A DNA stretch of 64,000 nt, from NCBI GenBank assembly GCA_905221605.1, contig CAJNDS010002766.1:64001-128000 (forward strand). The letters are read 5' to 3'. This document shows, in pieces, positions 24,501 through 30,200 of the stretch (its first letter is position 1; each line of letters opens with the position of its first letter). The notes beneath the pieces are model-generated. The model had not been told where the DNA came from. It ran no database searches and saw only the letters and a list, made by a program, of their open reading frames with translations. Position numbers and translations under genes: made by a program. Source of the stretch: Symbiodinium natans. Lineage: Eukaryota; Sar; Dinophyceae; Suessiales; Symbiodiniaceae.

Positions 24501-27286
24501 CAAATGCGTCGGAAAGTCTTGCCGTGCGCCCCATGAGCAATGTGGGCCCTGTCGCCCCAGCATCAGGAGCATCATTGGGCCTCTGTTTCTTCTCCATGCC
24601 CTGTTTGCAAATGGATCGGAAAGACTTGCCGTGCGTTCCATGAGCAATGTCAGGGGCATCATTGGGCATCATTGGGCCTCTGTTTCTTCCCCATGCCCGG
24701 TTTGCAAATGCGTCGGAAAGTCTTCGCGTGCGTCCCATGAGCAATGTGGGCCCTGTCGCCCCTGCATCAGGAGCATCATTGGGCCTCTGTTTCTCCCCCA
24801 TGCCCGGTTTGTAAATGGACCGGTTTGCAAGTGGATCGGAAAGTCTTGCCCTGCGTCCCATGAGCAATGTGGGCCCTGTCGCCCCAGCATCAGGGGCATC
24901 ATTGGGCCTCTTTTTCTTCCCCATGCCCGGTTTGCGAATGGATCAGAAAGTCTTGCCGTGCGTCCCATGAGCAATGTGGGCAATGTCGCCCCAGCATCAG
25001 GAGCATCATTGGGCCTCTGTTTCTTCCCCATGCCCGGTTTGCAAATGGATCGGAAAGTCTTGCCCTGCGTCCCATGAGCAATGTGGGCCCTGTCGCCCCA
25101 GTATCAGGAGCATCATTGGGCCTCTGTTTCTTCCCCATGCCCGGCTTGCCAATGGATCGGAAAGTCTTGCCGTGCGTCCCATGAGCAATGTGGGCCCTGT
25201 CGCCCCAGCATCAGGAGCGTCATTAGGCCTCTGTTTCTTCCCCATGCCCGGTTTGCAAATGGATCAGAAAGTCTTGCCGTGCGTCCCATGAGCAATGTGG
25301 CATCATTGGGCCTCTGTTTCTTCCCCATGCCCGGTTTGCAAATGAATCGGAAAGTCTTGCCGTGCGTCCCATGAGCAATGTGGGCCCTGTCGCCCCAGCA
25401 TCAGGAGCATCATTGGGCCTCTGTTTCTTCCCCATGCCCGGTTTGCAAATGGATCGGAAAGTCTTGCCGTGCGTCCCATGAGCAATGTGGGCCCTGTCGC
25501 CCCAGCATCAGGAGTATCATTGGGCCTCTGTTTCTTCTCCATGCCCGGTTTGCAAATGGATCGGAAAGTCTTGCCCTGCGTCCCATGAGCAATGCGGCCC
25601 TGTCGCCCCAGCATCAGGAGCATCATTGGGCCTCTGTTTCTTCCCCATGCCTGGATCGGAAAGTCTTGCCGTGCGTCCCATGAGCAATGTGGGCCCTGTC
25701 GCCCCTGCATCAGGAGCATCATTGGGCCTCTGTTTCTTCCCCATGCCCGGTTTGCAAATGGATCAGAAAGTCTTGCTCTGCGTCCCATGAGCAATGTGGG
25801 CAATGGCGCCCCAGCATCAGGAGCATCATTGGGCCTCTGTTTCTTCCCCACGCCCGGTTTGCCAATGGATCGGAAAGTCTTGCCGTGCGTCGCATGAGCA
25901 ATGTGGGCCTTGTCGCCCCCGCATCAGAGCATCATTGGGCCTCTGTTTCTTCCCCATGCCCGGCTTGCAAGTGGATCGGAAAGTTCTCATGAGCAATGTT
26001 GGCCCTGTCGCCCCAGCATCAGGAGCATCATTGGGCCTCTGTTTCTTCAATGGATCGGAAAGTCTTGCCGTGCGTCCCATGAGCAATGTGGGCCCGCGTC
26101 ATTGGGCCTCTGTTTCTTCCCCATGCCCGGTTTGCAAAAGGATCGGAAAGTCTTGCCGTGCCATGAGCAATGTGGGCCCTGTCGCCCCAGCATCAGGAGC
26201 ATCATTGGGACTCTGTTTCTTCCGGTTCGCAACTGGATCGAAAAGTCTTGCGGCGCGTCCATGAGCAATGTGGGCCCCGCCGCCCCAGCATCAGGAGCAT
26301 CGTTGGGGCTCTCGTGGTTGAAATGAAGCACCCTAGCATCGGCATGTGACACCAGGGGACCCCCTTCAAACCCCCCGCAAGCCCGGCTACCTCCTGGACC
26401 CATGACATGAACAATGGCCTTCTTTCGTCTGCGATGCGCACGTTGGTTTGCCGGGGTGGGGCGCACAAGCGTTTACAAGCAACATTTTATATTATTTAAA
26501 CAAGGAGGCTACTCTCTCTCATATGTATATACGCCAACAACAGTGATGTCAACCGGGGGGACCCTTTTGGGGGTTCTTGCAAGAAGGATCATAGCATTTG
26601 GGGGGTATGTACAGGGTACCCCGAAACCCTAAACCTTAAACCCTATCCCTAAACCCTAGTTGCCAATTCCTAAACCCTAAGCCCGAAACCCTAACCCTAA
26701 ACCCCAAACCCCAAACCCTGGCAAGACCCTCACGATCATGGCAAGGGCAACCCCCGAGTCCGGCGTAGACTCCTAGCACGCCAGGCCTCCACCCGTACTG
26801 CAATAGTACTACGCCAAGGGTCCATGTACCTATATATGTAAAAAACTTGGGCCTCGAAGGGGTTCCCAGAAAGTAGCTTTAGGGCCCAAGTATGTACTTT
26901 CCCTAAACCCTAAACCCTAAACCCTACGTATACATGGACCTTGAGCTTCAACTGAAGAGCCACTCTTGGCCAAGGTGCCCCGTTGCCGGGCTGGTCACCC
27001 GGAAGCTCCGTGACGGGACGAGGATCTTGCCTGCAAAGAAGGGGTTTAGGGTTTTTTGTTGTGGTACTTAGGGTTTAGGGTTTATAAGTCTATAGGTTTA
27101 GGGTTTTTTTAGGGTACTTAGGGAACCCTAAACCCGAAACCCTAAACCCTATAATTAAACCCTAACCCTAAACCCTTATAAACCCTAAACCCTAAACCCT
27201 AAAGCTGAGGCCCCCGGGCCGTCAATGAGGAGCGGCGCCTTTTTGCTCAGCGGAACCTCCTCCTCAAAGGGCGCGGGCGTGCACGC
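3466..27286 (-). CDS. Aldehyde dehydrogenase (ALDH superfamily), about 24 exons, introns carrying telomere-like repeats
   Basis: ALDHs oxidise aldehydes to carboxylic acids with NAD(P)+. Islands read in order on the minus strand give the whole family architecture: LLIDG and VTSPATG near the N-terminus; ERAAML and DALRANLEA helices; PWNAPIVLGWK; the cofactor lysine in VVLKPAPQTPL; VLNVVVG; FTGSTAIGS; the general-base glutamate in LELGGES; the nucleophile in NNGQTCC; EEQFGPVVPV; ANAT; YGLSASIW; GTVWVN; FGGIDESGIGR; and QYTEIRTSV before a stop. Exons are mostly 30-100 bp and introns contain telomere-like tracts and palindromic elements. The likely start lies at or above 27.3 kb and was not fixed. 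A 7.5 kb gap between the second and third identified exons holds satellite DNA and an oxygenase gene on the same strand. The substrate subclass cannot be told. Confidence 0.88.
3896..3943 (-). CDS. ALDH exon, FGGIDESGIGRAGD
   Basis: Matches the C-terminal 'pfGG.k.SG.Gre.g' motif, with an AG|G acceptor. Confidence 0.88.
4275..4321 (-). CDS. ALDH exon, AGTVWVNKHCEF
   Basis: Matches 'aGtv.vN' near the C-terminus. The long plus-strand reading through this region is a shadow. Confidence 0.87.
4441..4552. mobile_element. MITE-like palindrome, family D copy 1
   Basis: Begins GGGGGTTTCCGAAATTAGGG and ends near TTTTTCGTAGACCCCC. Related copies are at 5487-5580, 17766-17876 and 45279-45386. All are about 95-112 bp with complementary ends and carry no coding capacity. 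Confidence 0.6.
5125..5173 (-). CDS. ALDH exon, YGLSASIWSEDLDTA
   Basis: Typical 'YGL.a.vwt.d...a' segment after a CCTGAG acceptor. Confidence 0.85.
5487..5580. mobile_element. MITE-like palindrome, family D copy 2
   Basis: Shares the GGGTTTCCGAAATTTGGGG start and the TTCGAAAACCCCCAT end with the other family D copies. It lies in an ALDH intron. Confidence 0.6.
5720..5823. mobile_element. MITE-like palindrome, family C copy 1
   Basis: Ends pair as GGGACGTTCCCC...ACTAAGAGTCCCTAATAG with CAGGACTGTTAGGATAAAAG. The family signature is AGTCC(C/T)TAATAGG near one end and a GGACTGTTAG-type complement near the other. Confidence 0.6.
5934..5971 (-). CDS. ALDH exon, DDEEAVQRANAT
   Basis: Matches 'EAi..aN.t.yGL', which continues in the exon at 5173. 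Confidence 0.82.
6714..6773 (-). CDS. ALDH exon, EEQFGPVVPVMSYK
   Basis: Carries the conserved E-x-F-GP motif whose glutamate binds the cofactor ribose. CTGTGCAG acceptor. Confidence 0.92.
7163..7217 (-). CDS. ALDH exon, LFYLPTIVVDVAE
   Basis: Matches 'gyf..PTil.dV'. About 2 kb of intron precedes it, holding repeats and an AT-rich insert. Confidence 0.87.
7348..7494. mobile_element. MITE-like palindrome, family B copy 1
   Basis: Starts CTTGGAGGTTCAGGGAAATT, contains several AATTGGGTT/AACCCAATT boxes and ends in a diverged complement. It lies in an ALDH intron. Confidence 0.65.
8179..8670 (+). CDS. Doubtful AT-rich 163-codon reading frame inside an ALDH intron
   Basis: Open frame with an Asn/Lys-rich, AT-rich 3' half (about 8400-8690) that contrasts with the GC-rich surroundings. 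No family is recognised, and the opposite strand is also open for 103 codons. It may be a chance frame in an AT-rich insert. It is recorded because its base composition differs from all its neighbours. Confidence 0.15.
   Translation: MINAHQQHGPYVAYSEPPGFAWEQGHRRPICGSLDNAAISYDTNTLNPVSNHDIDRLHGIDERIPVMGWVQGFSKIKYNIMLNKVRKPKEQTRIGKLPENVQFKNKITKSINNSSYEMIRGIVETETTAVPQPQLEKQISKNINNLNPHKKNNINKKNLINNI
9176..9216 (-). CDS. ALDH exon, DARRKGGRVLCGG
   Basis: Matches the ALDH 'A...Ga.v..GG' segment. Confidence 0.82.
9421..9527. mobile_element. MITE-like palindrome, family A copy 1
   Basis: AAGGGTCCATGTACCT and AGGTACATGGACCCTT are exact complementary ends of a 107-bp element. It lies between ALDH exons. 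Confidence 0.8.
9829..9870 (-). CDS. ALDH exon, ASAVQLRHVMELVE
   Basis: Joins as ELVE-DARRKGG to the exon at 9216. Acceptor CCCAAG. Palindromic elements lie on both sides, in the flanking introns. Confidence 0.75.
10190..10303. mobile_element. Near-perfect 114-bp palindromic element (family F)
   Basis: The first about 45 bases (CTTACTGTTGGTTAGTAGG..., ending GGTACCATATAT) are complementary to the last 45 with only a few mismatches. The centre is CCTTTAAGGG. It lies in an ALDH intron. Confidence 0.85.
10471..10552 (-). CDS. ALDH exon, FVARARRAVLGNGLSSGTEL
   Basis: Continues with GPLAAG. It matches the 'GdPl...t..GPl' segment. The plus strand of this island is also open but has no family match. 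Confidence 0.85.
10563..10660 (+). repeat. TTTAGGG tract in ALDH intron
   Basis: Fourteen perfect units, facing opposite to the CCCTAAA tract at about 10335-10460 on the other side of an ALDH exon. Confidence 0.95.
10689..10754. mobile_element. Short palindromic element
   Basis: GTAGTCATGGTTTTAGGTCC pairs with GGACCTAGGTCCATGACTA around a short loop. It lies in an ALDH intron. Confidence 0.65.
10998..11026 (-). CDS. ALDH exon, EKIYDKFVKA
   Basis: Short exon after a TTGCGAG acceptor, matching the 'ekIyd.Fv..' segment that follows the cysteine region. Confidence 0.8.
11278..11329 (-). CDS. ALDH exon with catalytic cysteine (NNGQTCC)
   Basis: Reads FFNNGQTCCAAKRIYVQ after a GTGTGAG acceptor. 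The first cysteine of GQTCC is the ALDH nucleophile. This is the strongest single exon for family assignment. Confidence 0.93.
11718..11778 (-). CDS. ALDH exon, DCDVEKAAEGLFKGA
   Basis: Matches the 'DADLe.Aa.....faF.N.GQ' stretch directly ahead of the catalytic cysteine exon. Confidence 0.85.
12626..12746 (+). repeat. TTTAGGG tract
   Basis: About 17 units, a few of them TTTGGGG. The 600 bp on its left (about 12000-12620) hold poly-G runs and degenerate units with no exon I can support. Confidence 0.93.
13136..13625. repeat. Opposed CCCTAAA and TTTAGGG/TTTGGGG tracts flanking an ALDH exon
   Basis: CCCTAAA and CCCTACA units (13136-13283), then poly-C/poly-A, the ALDH LELGG exon, then TTTAGGG (13433-13510) passing into a block of TTTGGGG (13508-13620). 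Confidence 0.93.
13321..13378 (-). CDS. ALDH exon, CAKGFKRLLLELGGES
   Basis: Contains ELGG with the general-base glutamate of ALDHs. It follows a CCGCAG acceptor and is preceded in the transcript by a long mixed TTTAGGG/TTTGGGG intron. Confidence 0.88.
14468..14513 (-). CDS. ALDH exon, VRKVVFTGSTAIGSK
   Basis: Carries the nucleotide-binding 'FTGST.vG' motif after an AG acceptor at 15-14 bases of that decade. Confidence 0.88.
14594..14983. mobile_element. 390-bp TIR element, copy 1
   Basis: Bounded by TAATGTTAAC and its exact complement GTTAACATTA. The ends extend into similar subterminal sequence (AATAAACCCC versus ATAAATGGGG), with a GTAATATT...CCGG box repeated inside. It encodes no transposase, so it is a non-autonomous DNA element. 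It lies in an ALDH intron between the exons at 15247-15202 and 14513-14468. An inverted, nearly identical copy is at 28058-28454. Confidence 0.87.
15202..15247 (-). CDS. ALDH exon, GEILTNHELV
   Basis: Corresponds to the 'G..L..HP.v' helix. The following intron contains the 390-bp TIR element (14594-14983) before the exon at 14513. Confidence 0.75.
15660..15819. mobile_element. MITE-like palindrome, family C copy 2, with its 5' half duplicated
   Basis: The 5' half (CTAGCAGTCC...ATTGTAGTACCCCCC) occurs twice in tandem (about 15663-15709 and 15714-15765), followed by one complementary 3' half (GAAGGACTGCTAGTATAAG). It lies in an ALDH intron. Confidence 0.65.
16155..16195 (-). CDS. ALDH exon, GVLNVVVGSDL
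   Basis: After a CTCAG acceptor the minus strand reads GVLNVVVGSDLSN, the ALDH 'PGV.NVV.G' segment. The exon end is approximate. Confidence 0.8.
16915..16963 (-). CDS. ALDH exon, VVLKPAPQTPL
   Basis: Reads VVLKPAPQTPLTTLRI. The lysine is the NAD(P) ribose-binding lysine of ALDHs. A GTGAGC donor follows directly. Confidence 0.88.
17247..17310 (-). CDS. ALDH exon, PWNAPIVLGWKPTATALACG
   Basis: Carries the hallmark PWN motif (oxyanion asparagine) and the following helix. The acceptor is TTAAG before GCCTTGG. Confidence 0.88.
17505..17548 (-). CDS. ALDH exon, MPVGVVAVI
   Basis: Acceptor AG at 17550-17549. The exon reads VVIRRMPVGVVAVI. Using a GC donor at 17504 it joins the next exon as VIA-PWN in frame. 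Confidence 0.85.
17766..17876. mobile_element. MITE-like palindrome, family D copy 3
   Basis: GGGGGTTTCCGATATTCGGG at one end and GCCGTAATCCCCCAT at the other. Lies in ALDH intron territory. Confidence 0.6.
18570..18646 (-). CDS. ALDH exon, ETKALATLQTNESGRPLAET
   Basis: Corresponds to the 'ALETLDNGKPLAEA' segment of ALDHs. The upstream junction was not settled. The exon lies just below a palindromic element of family B (18690-18832). Confidence 0.8.
18690..18832. mobile_element. MITE-like palindrome, family B copy 2
   Basis: CTTGGAGGTTCAGGG at one end and GAGCCTCCAAG at the other, with AACCCAATTACAAGTGTAG and its complement inside. Confidence 0.72.
18998..19035 (-). CDS. ALDH exon, DALRANLEA (borders approximate)
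   Basis: Short island after a GTGCAG acceptor, reading DALRANLEA, which matches the ALDH helix preceding 'ETGKP'. It is followed by non-telomeric sequence and then by a CCCTAAA tract on the plus strand. Confidence 0.65.
19061..19390. repeat. TTTGGGG/TTTAGGG tract opposed to a CCCTAAA tract
   Basis: Eight TTTGGGG units lead into ten TTTAGGG units (19070-19199). After about 100 bp, twelve CCCTAAA units (19303-19388) abut the ALDH exon and supply its GT donor on the minus strand. Confidence 0.93.
19389..19494 (-). CDS. ALDH exon, N-terminal helices
   Basis: Reads KLLQAAAAAASRAAPGWAAL then RHTERAAMLQPLRPK. It joins in frame to the next exon (DALRANLEA) if the donor is the GT of the first GTTTAGGG unit at 19388. 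That makes the telomere-like tract itself the 5' splice site. Confidence 0.8.
19503..19620 (+). repeat. Telomere-like tract with seven TCTAGGG units
   Basis: A homogeneous block of the variant TCTAGGG (19508-19560) runs into TTTAGGG units. It lies between the ALDH N-terminal exon and the satellite region. Confidence 0.9.
19800..19960. repeat. CT-rich microsatellite
   Basis: About 150 bp of CTCTCT and CCCTCCCT runs just before the first satellite array. Long reading frames across it (Ser/Leu/Pro on plus, Arg/Glu on minus) are artefacts of the repeat. Confidence 0.9.
20073..21040. repeat. Satellite array 1, 106-bp unit, about 9 copies
   Basis: The unit runs from ATGAGCAATGCGGGCCCTGT to CTTGCCGTGCGTCC. 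Spacing is 106 bp (one unit 107). Because 106 is not a multiple of three, apparent proteins here simply cycle through frames. The left border (20073-20106) is a partial unit in inverted orientation, complementary to ATGCCCGGTTCGCAAATGG at the right border (21001). The array's two edges are therefore inverted relative to each other. Confidence 0.95.
21041..21282. other. Region between satellite array 1 and the oxygenase stop
   Basis: About 240 bp downstream of the oxygenase stop on the minus strand, presumably the 3' UTR. Open frames in it have no recognisable content. Confidence 0.5.
21283..22515 (-). CDS. Secreted 2-oxoglutarate/Fe(II) oxygenase (prolyl 4-hydroxylase-like), three exons
   Basis: Exons 22515-22285, 22150-22028 and 21909-21283 give a 326-residue protein. 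All junctions are in frame and both introns are GA-AG with AG|G acceptors. Residues 1-22 are a signal peptide (MAASWLLPAWPVCLWAVLAQ). The C-terminal half has the jelly-roll oxygenase signature: H142-A-D144 in HEHADHMGGRW, then AYLEPAPDGGSL, then the distal H207 in CLHSFKARYDG with R217 positioned to bind 2-oxoglutarate. Such enzymes hydroxylate proline or other residues in secretory proteins. The C-terminal tail has Thr-Thr-Thr-Glu repeats, then a basic stretch, as seen in many dinoflagellate secreted proteins. The gene sits between two satellite arrays and has no telomere-like tract in its introns. The exact substrate is unknown. Confidence 0.87.
21910..22027 (-). other. Oxygenase intron 2, GA-AG palindrome bordered by AAGGA repeats
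   Basis: 118 nt. AAGGA occurs at both borders (GGCAAGGACC and TTAAGGAGG). The intron is an inverted repeat: GCTTAAGAATCCCAAAAAA near its 5' end pairs with TTTTTTTGGCTCTTAAGC near its 3' end. This is the structure of an introner made by a MITE insertion. Confidence 0.85.
22151..22284 (-). other. Oxygenase intron 1, GA-AG, bordered by GGAGC repeats
   Basis: 134 nt. Exon 1 ends TCG before GAGCTCC; exon 2 begins GAGCAGG after CTAAG. The bases GGAGC occur at both borders, so splicing anywhere inside the repeat gives the same mRNA. The interior has a palindrome (GTACATGAACCCTAAA with GGGTTTATGGTTCATAGTAC). Confidence 0.8.
22516..23030. other. Region between oxygenase start and satellite array 2
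   Basis: Ordinary-complexity sequence with no telomere motif and no convincing gene. It should hold the oxygenase promoter and 5' leader on the minus strand. No TATA-like or other promoter motif can be called. Confidence 0.5.
23030..26300. repeat. Satellite array 2, 107-bp unit, about 30 copies, with truncated units
   Basis: Same satellite as array 1, but the unit has CCC before ATGAGCAATG (107 bp), T in GCAATGTGG and TTTGCAAATGG in place of TTCGCAACTGG. Several units are shortened or fused. The last unit (about 26222-26265) has the array-1 form TTCGCAACTGG. No frame is conserved, so it is not coding. Confidence 0.95.
23785..25080. repeat. 648-bp higher-order duplication inside satellite array 2
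   Basis: A block of six irregular units is repeated in tandem with period 648 bp (23785-24432 and 24433-25080), including the same odd deletions (for example the shortened unit at about 24000 and 24648). This points to a recent unequal exchange. Confidence 0.9.
26816..26942. mobile_element. MITE-like palindrome, family A copy 2, with CCCTAAA units inside
   Basis: AAGGGTCCATGTACCTATAT start and GTATACATGGACCTT end. Three CCCTAAA units (about 26900-26925) lie inside the right arm. Confidence 0.75.
26968..27030 (-). CDS. ALDH exon, VTSPATG
   Basis: Follows an AG at 27032-27031 and reads GKILVPSRSFRVTSPATGHL, the usual 'v.nPATG' segment of ALDHs. The next ALDH exon identified is 7.5 kb away at 19494. 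Confidence 0.7.
27218..27286 (-). CDS. ALDH exon, N-terminal (PLLIDG)
   Basis: Reads CTPAPFEEEVPLSKKAPLLI followed by DG, the ALDH N-terminal strand. Its end joins in frame to the exon at 27030 using a GC donor (DG|K). The true first exon is upstream. Candidate islands are at 27545-27478 and 27790-27690 (begins MLQRSGAKATLTFQDDGWDE). Confidence 0.7.
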
Positions 27287-27466
27287 TTAGGGTTTAGGGT
27301 TTAGGGTTTAGGGTTTAGGGTTTAGGGTTTAGGGTTTAGGGTTTAGGGTTTAGGGTTTAGGGTTTAGGGTTTAGGGTTTAGGGTTTAGGGTTTAGGGTTT
27401 AAAGGGTTTGGGGTTTAGGGTTTAGGGTTTAGGGCTTAGGGTTTAGGGTTTAGGGTTTAGGGTTGG
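27285..27466 (+). repeat. Long TTTAGGG tract
   Basis: About 180 bp of nearly perfect TTTAGGG units, the longest plus-orientation run in the window. Confidence 0.95.
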
Positions 27467-27825
27467 GGTCTTCGGGCTTGCAGGGATGCAAAGGTATTAG
27501 AGCTGACAGCGCCAACACAGACCACTGTGCTCTGCACGGCATGGGTTTAGGGTTCAGGGTTGCTTCGGGTTTAGGGTTCAGGGTCTAGGGTTGTTTCGGG
27601 TTTAGGGTTCAGGGTCTAGGGCTGTTTCGGGTTTAAGGTTCAGGGTTTAGGGTTGTTGAGGGCTTAGGGTTGAGGGTTTAGGGCTTCGGCAGTTTGGTGC
27701 CCAGCTGAGTCTCGGACATTGGTGTCTGGTTCCTCGTCCCATCCGTCGTCTTGGAACGTCAGCGTCGCCTTAGCACCCGATCTTTGCAACATGATTCGGG
27801 CTGATCCCTGTGACCTATGAGTTGG

Positions 27826-27903
27826 GATGCTTCCCTTATACTAACAGTCCTGAATAGGGATGACAGTGCCCCCCTATCAAGGGCTGTTCATCCCAACCTA
27901 TGA
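27826..27903. mobile_element. MITE-like palindrome, family C copy 3 (short)
   Basis: GTTGGGATGCTTCCCTTATA at one end pairs with GGGCTGTTCATCCCAAC at the other. About 78 bp. Confidence 0.55.
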
Positions 27904-28057
27904 GTCCTAAACCCAAAACAACCTGAACATGAGTGACGAGCTAGGCACCAAATTTGCTGAACCTACTCCTGGGCCCAAAATCCCTAAACACCCGAAACCC
28001 TCCTAAACAACCCTGAGCCCAAAACACCTAGACCCTGAACCCTAAACCCAAAACACC

Positions 28058-28454
28058 TAATGTTAACCTCACATCTATAAATGGGGTGGCAACTGTAATA
28101 TTCGCCGGGCCAGAGGGGCTCAGCCGAAGACTACTTTCCATTACGGGAGGTTTTCGGGCCGATGTGTGTAAACAAGTCTATATAGGGGGGTGCGGTGAAA
28201 ATAATAATGGGGTGACAACAGTAATATTTGGCCGGCCAGGAATCAGAAATTTTACTTGCGGAGAAGACTTTTCGAGCTCCGAGAGCAAGCAGAACCCTTC
28301 GAGACCAAGCACAGCAGACCCTGACAGCTAACCCCCCCCAAGACCCCCAGAATCCGCATTATTGGCACCCACTCGTTTTTTTCTACCCCTCCAAACCCCG
28401 GGGACCAAAACAAGTTTTGGGGGGGGGGGGGTTATTAAAGCGACGTTAGCATTA
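28058..28454. mobile_element. 390-bp TIR element, copy 2 (inverted relative to copy 1)
   Basis: Same ends (TAATGTTAAC and GTTAGCATTA) and nearly the same interior as 14594-14983, read on the other strand. Differences are a few substitutions and the length of a poly-G run. The 81-codon frame shared by both copies is AT/GC patterned and is not taken as a gene. Confidence 0.87.
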
Positions 28455-28569
28455 AACCCAGAACTCCTGAGTCCTAAGCCCCAAGCGCCGAAACCCTAAG
28501 CCCTAAATCCTAAACACCCCTGAGCCCAAGTCTCCAAAGCCCTAAACCCTAAACCCTAAACCCTAAACC

Positions 28570-28690
28570 CCTTTAAAGGACAAACCTCCCTCACCCGAGG
28601 CACCGGCCGCCTGCGCACGCCTTCCGAGCCGCCGCTTCGTGGCTACTGCGGCCGCGGCCCCCAAGGCGGCGGGCACCTTTGAAGGGTTTA
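28570..28690. other. GC-rich exon-like island, strand undecided
   Basis: Plus reads PAACARLPSRRFVATAAAAP, like an organelle transit peptide. Minus reads VPAALGAAAAVATKRRLGRR. Both are open and neither has a family match. The surrounding 28.45-29.2 kb is telomere-like repeat and AT-rich non-coding DNA. Confidence 0.3.
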
Positions 28691-29108
28691 GGGTTTAGGG
28701 TTTTTAGGGTTTAGGGTTTAGGGTTTGGGGTTTAGGGCTTAGGGCTTGGGGTTCAGGGTTTAGGGCTTGGGTTCAGGGTTTAGGGTTTAGGGCTTGGGGT
28801 TTAGGGTTTAGGGTTTGGGGTTTAGGGTTTAGGGTTTATGGTTTACTAGTTCATGGTTGGGCTAGTATTCAAAAACTAAATTTCTATTCCTGGTTGTTAT
28901 TGAGCTTAAATTGCCTTAAAAATGTAAAATGTTACCCCAGTCCAGGGTTTATAGAGGGTTTAGGGTTTGGGGTTTAGGATTTAGGGAGGATCCGGGGGCC
29001 CGATTTCAGGGTTTCGGGTGTATAGGGTTTAGGGTCTCCGGCTCCCAGGCTTCAGAGTTTACGGCTTGGGGGACCCCGCCCCCTAGGGTTCAGGGTTTAG
29101 GGTTTCGG

Positions 29109-29213
29109 GTTTAGGGTTAGGGTTTAGGGTTTAGGGCTTAGGGCTTAGGGCTTAGGGCTTAGGGCTTAGGGCTTAGGGCTTAGGGCTTAGGGCATGGGGC
29201 TTAGGGCTTAGGG
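29109..29213 (+). repeat. Variant tract CTTAGGG
   Basis: About eleven consecutive CTTAGGG units, one of them CATGGGG, following normal TTTAGGG units. Confidence 0.93.
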
Positions 29214-29226
29214 TTTTTTTAGGGCT

Positions 29227-29458
29227 AGGGTATGTGATCCCAATTTTTGCGCTCATTGGGTCCCCCCCAGACGCATGCGCGCACACGCGCACATGCGTTG
29301 TTTCACCCAAAGCTCCACTCCATGGACCTAGGATGTCGGCCCCCTCCTGAACCCTAAACTAAACCGTAAACCCTAAACCCTAAGCCCGAAAACCCTGAGA
29401 GCCCTAAAAAAGCCTGGGACCCGATGAACGCTAAGATTGGGATCACATACCCTACCTA
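29227..29458. mobile_element. Palindromic element with telomere-like units inside
   Basis: GGGTATGTGATCCCAAT...GCTCATTGGGTCCC pairs with GGGACCCGATGAACGCTAAG...ATTGGGATCACATACCC. Between the arms are CG-alternating DNA (ACGCATGCGCGCACACGCGC) and CCCTAAA-type units. Confidence 0.75.
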
Positions 29459-29839
29459 CCCTAAACCCTAAACCCTAAACACTAAACACTAAACCCTAAA
29501 CCCTAAACCCTAAACCCTAAACCCCCCTAAACCCTAACCCAAGCTCCATCTGCAACAGGCAAGAACCCGCTGGCCTGGGCCCGGCTCACAGAAGAGCGGC
29601 AGAGTGGCTCAGAGCGGCCAAGCACCTTCTGAGCAACCCCAGATGCCAAAAGAGACTAAATGGGTTTAGGGTTTAGGGTTTAGGGTTTAGGGTTTAGGGT
29701 TAGGGTTTAGGGTTTAGGGTTGAAAACGCTGCGAATCCCAACCCTACGCTCCCCCCCACACAATGGGTTTAGGGTTTTGGGGTTTAAGGGTTTGGGGTTT
29801 AAGGTTTCGGGTTTACAGTTTAAGGCTTTGGGATGGCTA

Positions 29840-29979
29840 CTTGGAGGTTCATGGTACTTCGTAACCCCCTTAGAACCGTACTTCTAACCCAATTACAGCC
29901 CTATTCGGGTACTTAAGGGGCTTACAAGTAGCTTACAACCACACTTATCATTTGGTTATAAGTACCCTGAAGCTCCAAG
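29840..29979. mobile_element. MITE-like palindrome, family B copy 3
   Basis: CTTGGAGGTTCATGGTACTT start, AGTACCCTGAAGCTCCAAG end. About 140 bp with no telomere tract inside. Confidence 0.72.
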
Positions 29980-30117
29980 GAGAGTTTAGGGTAGGGCTTA
30001 TAGGGTTTATAGGGTTTAGGGCTTTGGGCTTCGGGCTTAGAGTTTAGGGTGTAGGGTGTAGGGTTTAGGGTTTAGGTTTTAGGGTTTAGGGCTTAGGGTT
30101 TACAATTTTGGTTGTCC

Positions 30118-30200
30118 GCCAGGCTGTTCAGGAATGACAGGAGCCTCATGGCTCTCACCCACCGCTCGCTTGGGCAGGTGCTCCTTGCAAGAGGAGAAAT
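30118..30200 (-). CDS. Exon-like island, unrecognised minus-strand gene
   Basis: The minus strand reads CPSERWVRAMRLLSFLNSLA between degenerate telomere-like DNA. Borders are approximate. Confidence 0.3.

Noticed and set aside
20073-26300. Possible CRISPR array
   Set aside because: The unit is a continuous 106/107-bp satellite with no unique spacers, in eukaryotic DNA.
23053-26466. Many overlapping 60-214 codon frames on both strands
   Set aside because: All are readings of the 107-bp satellite; no frame is conserved between units.
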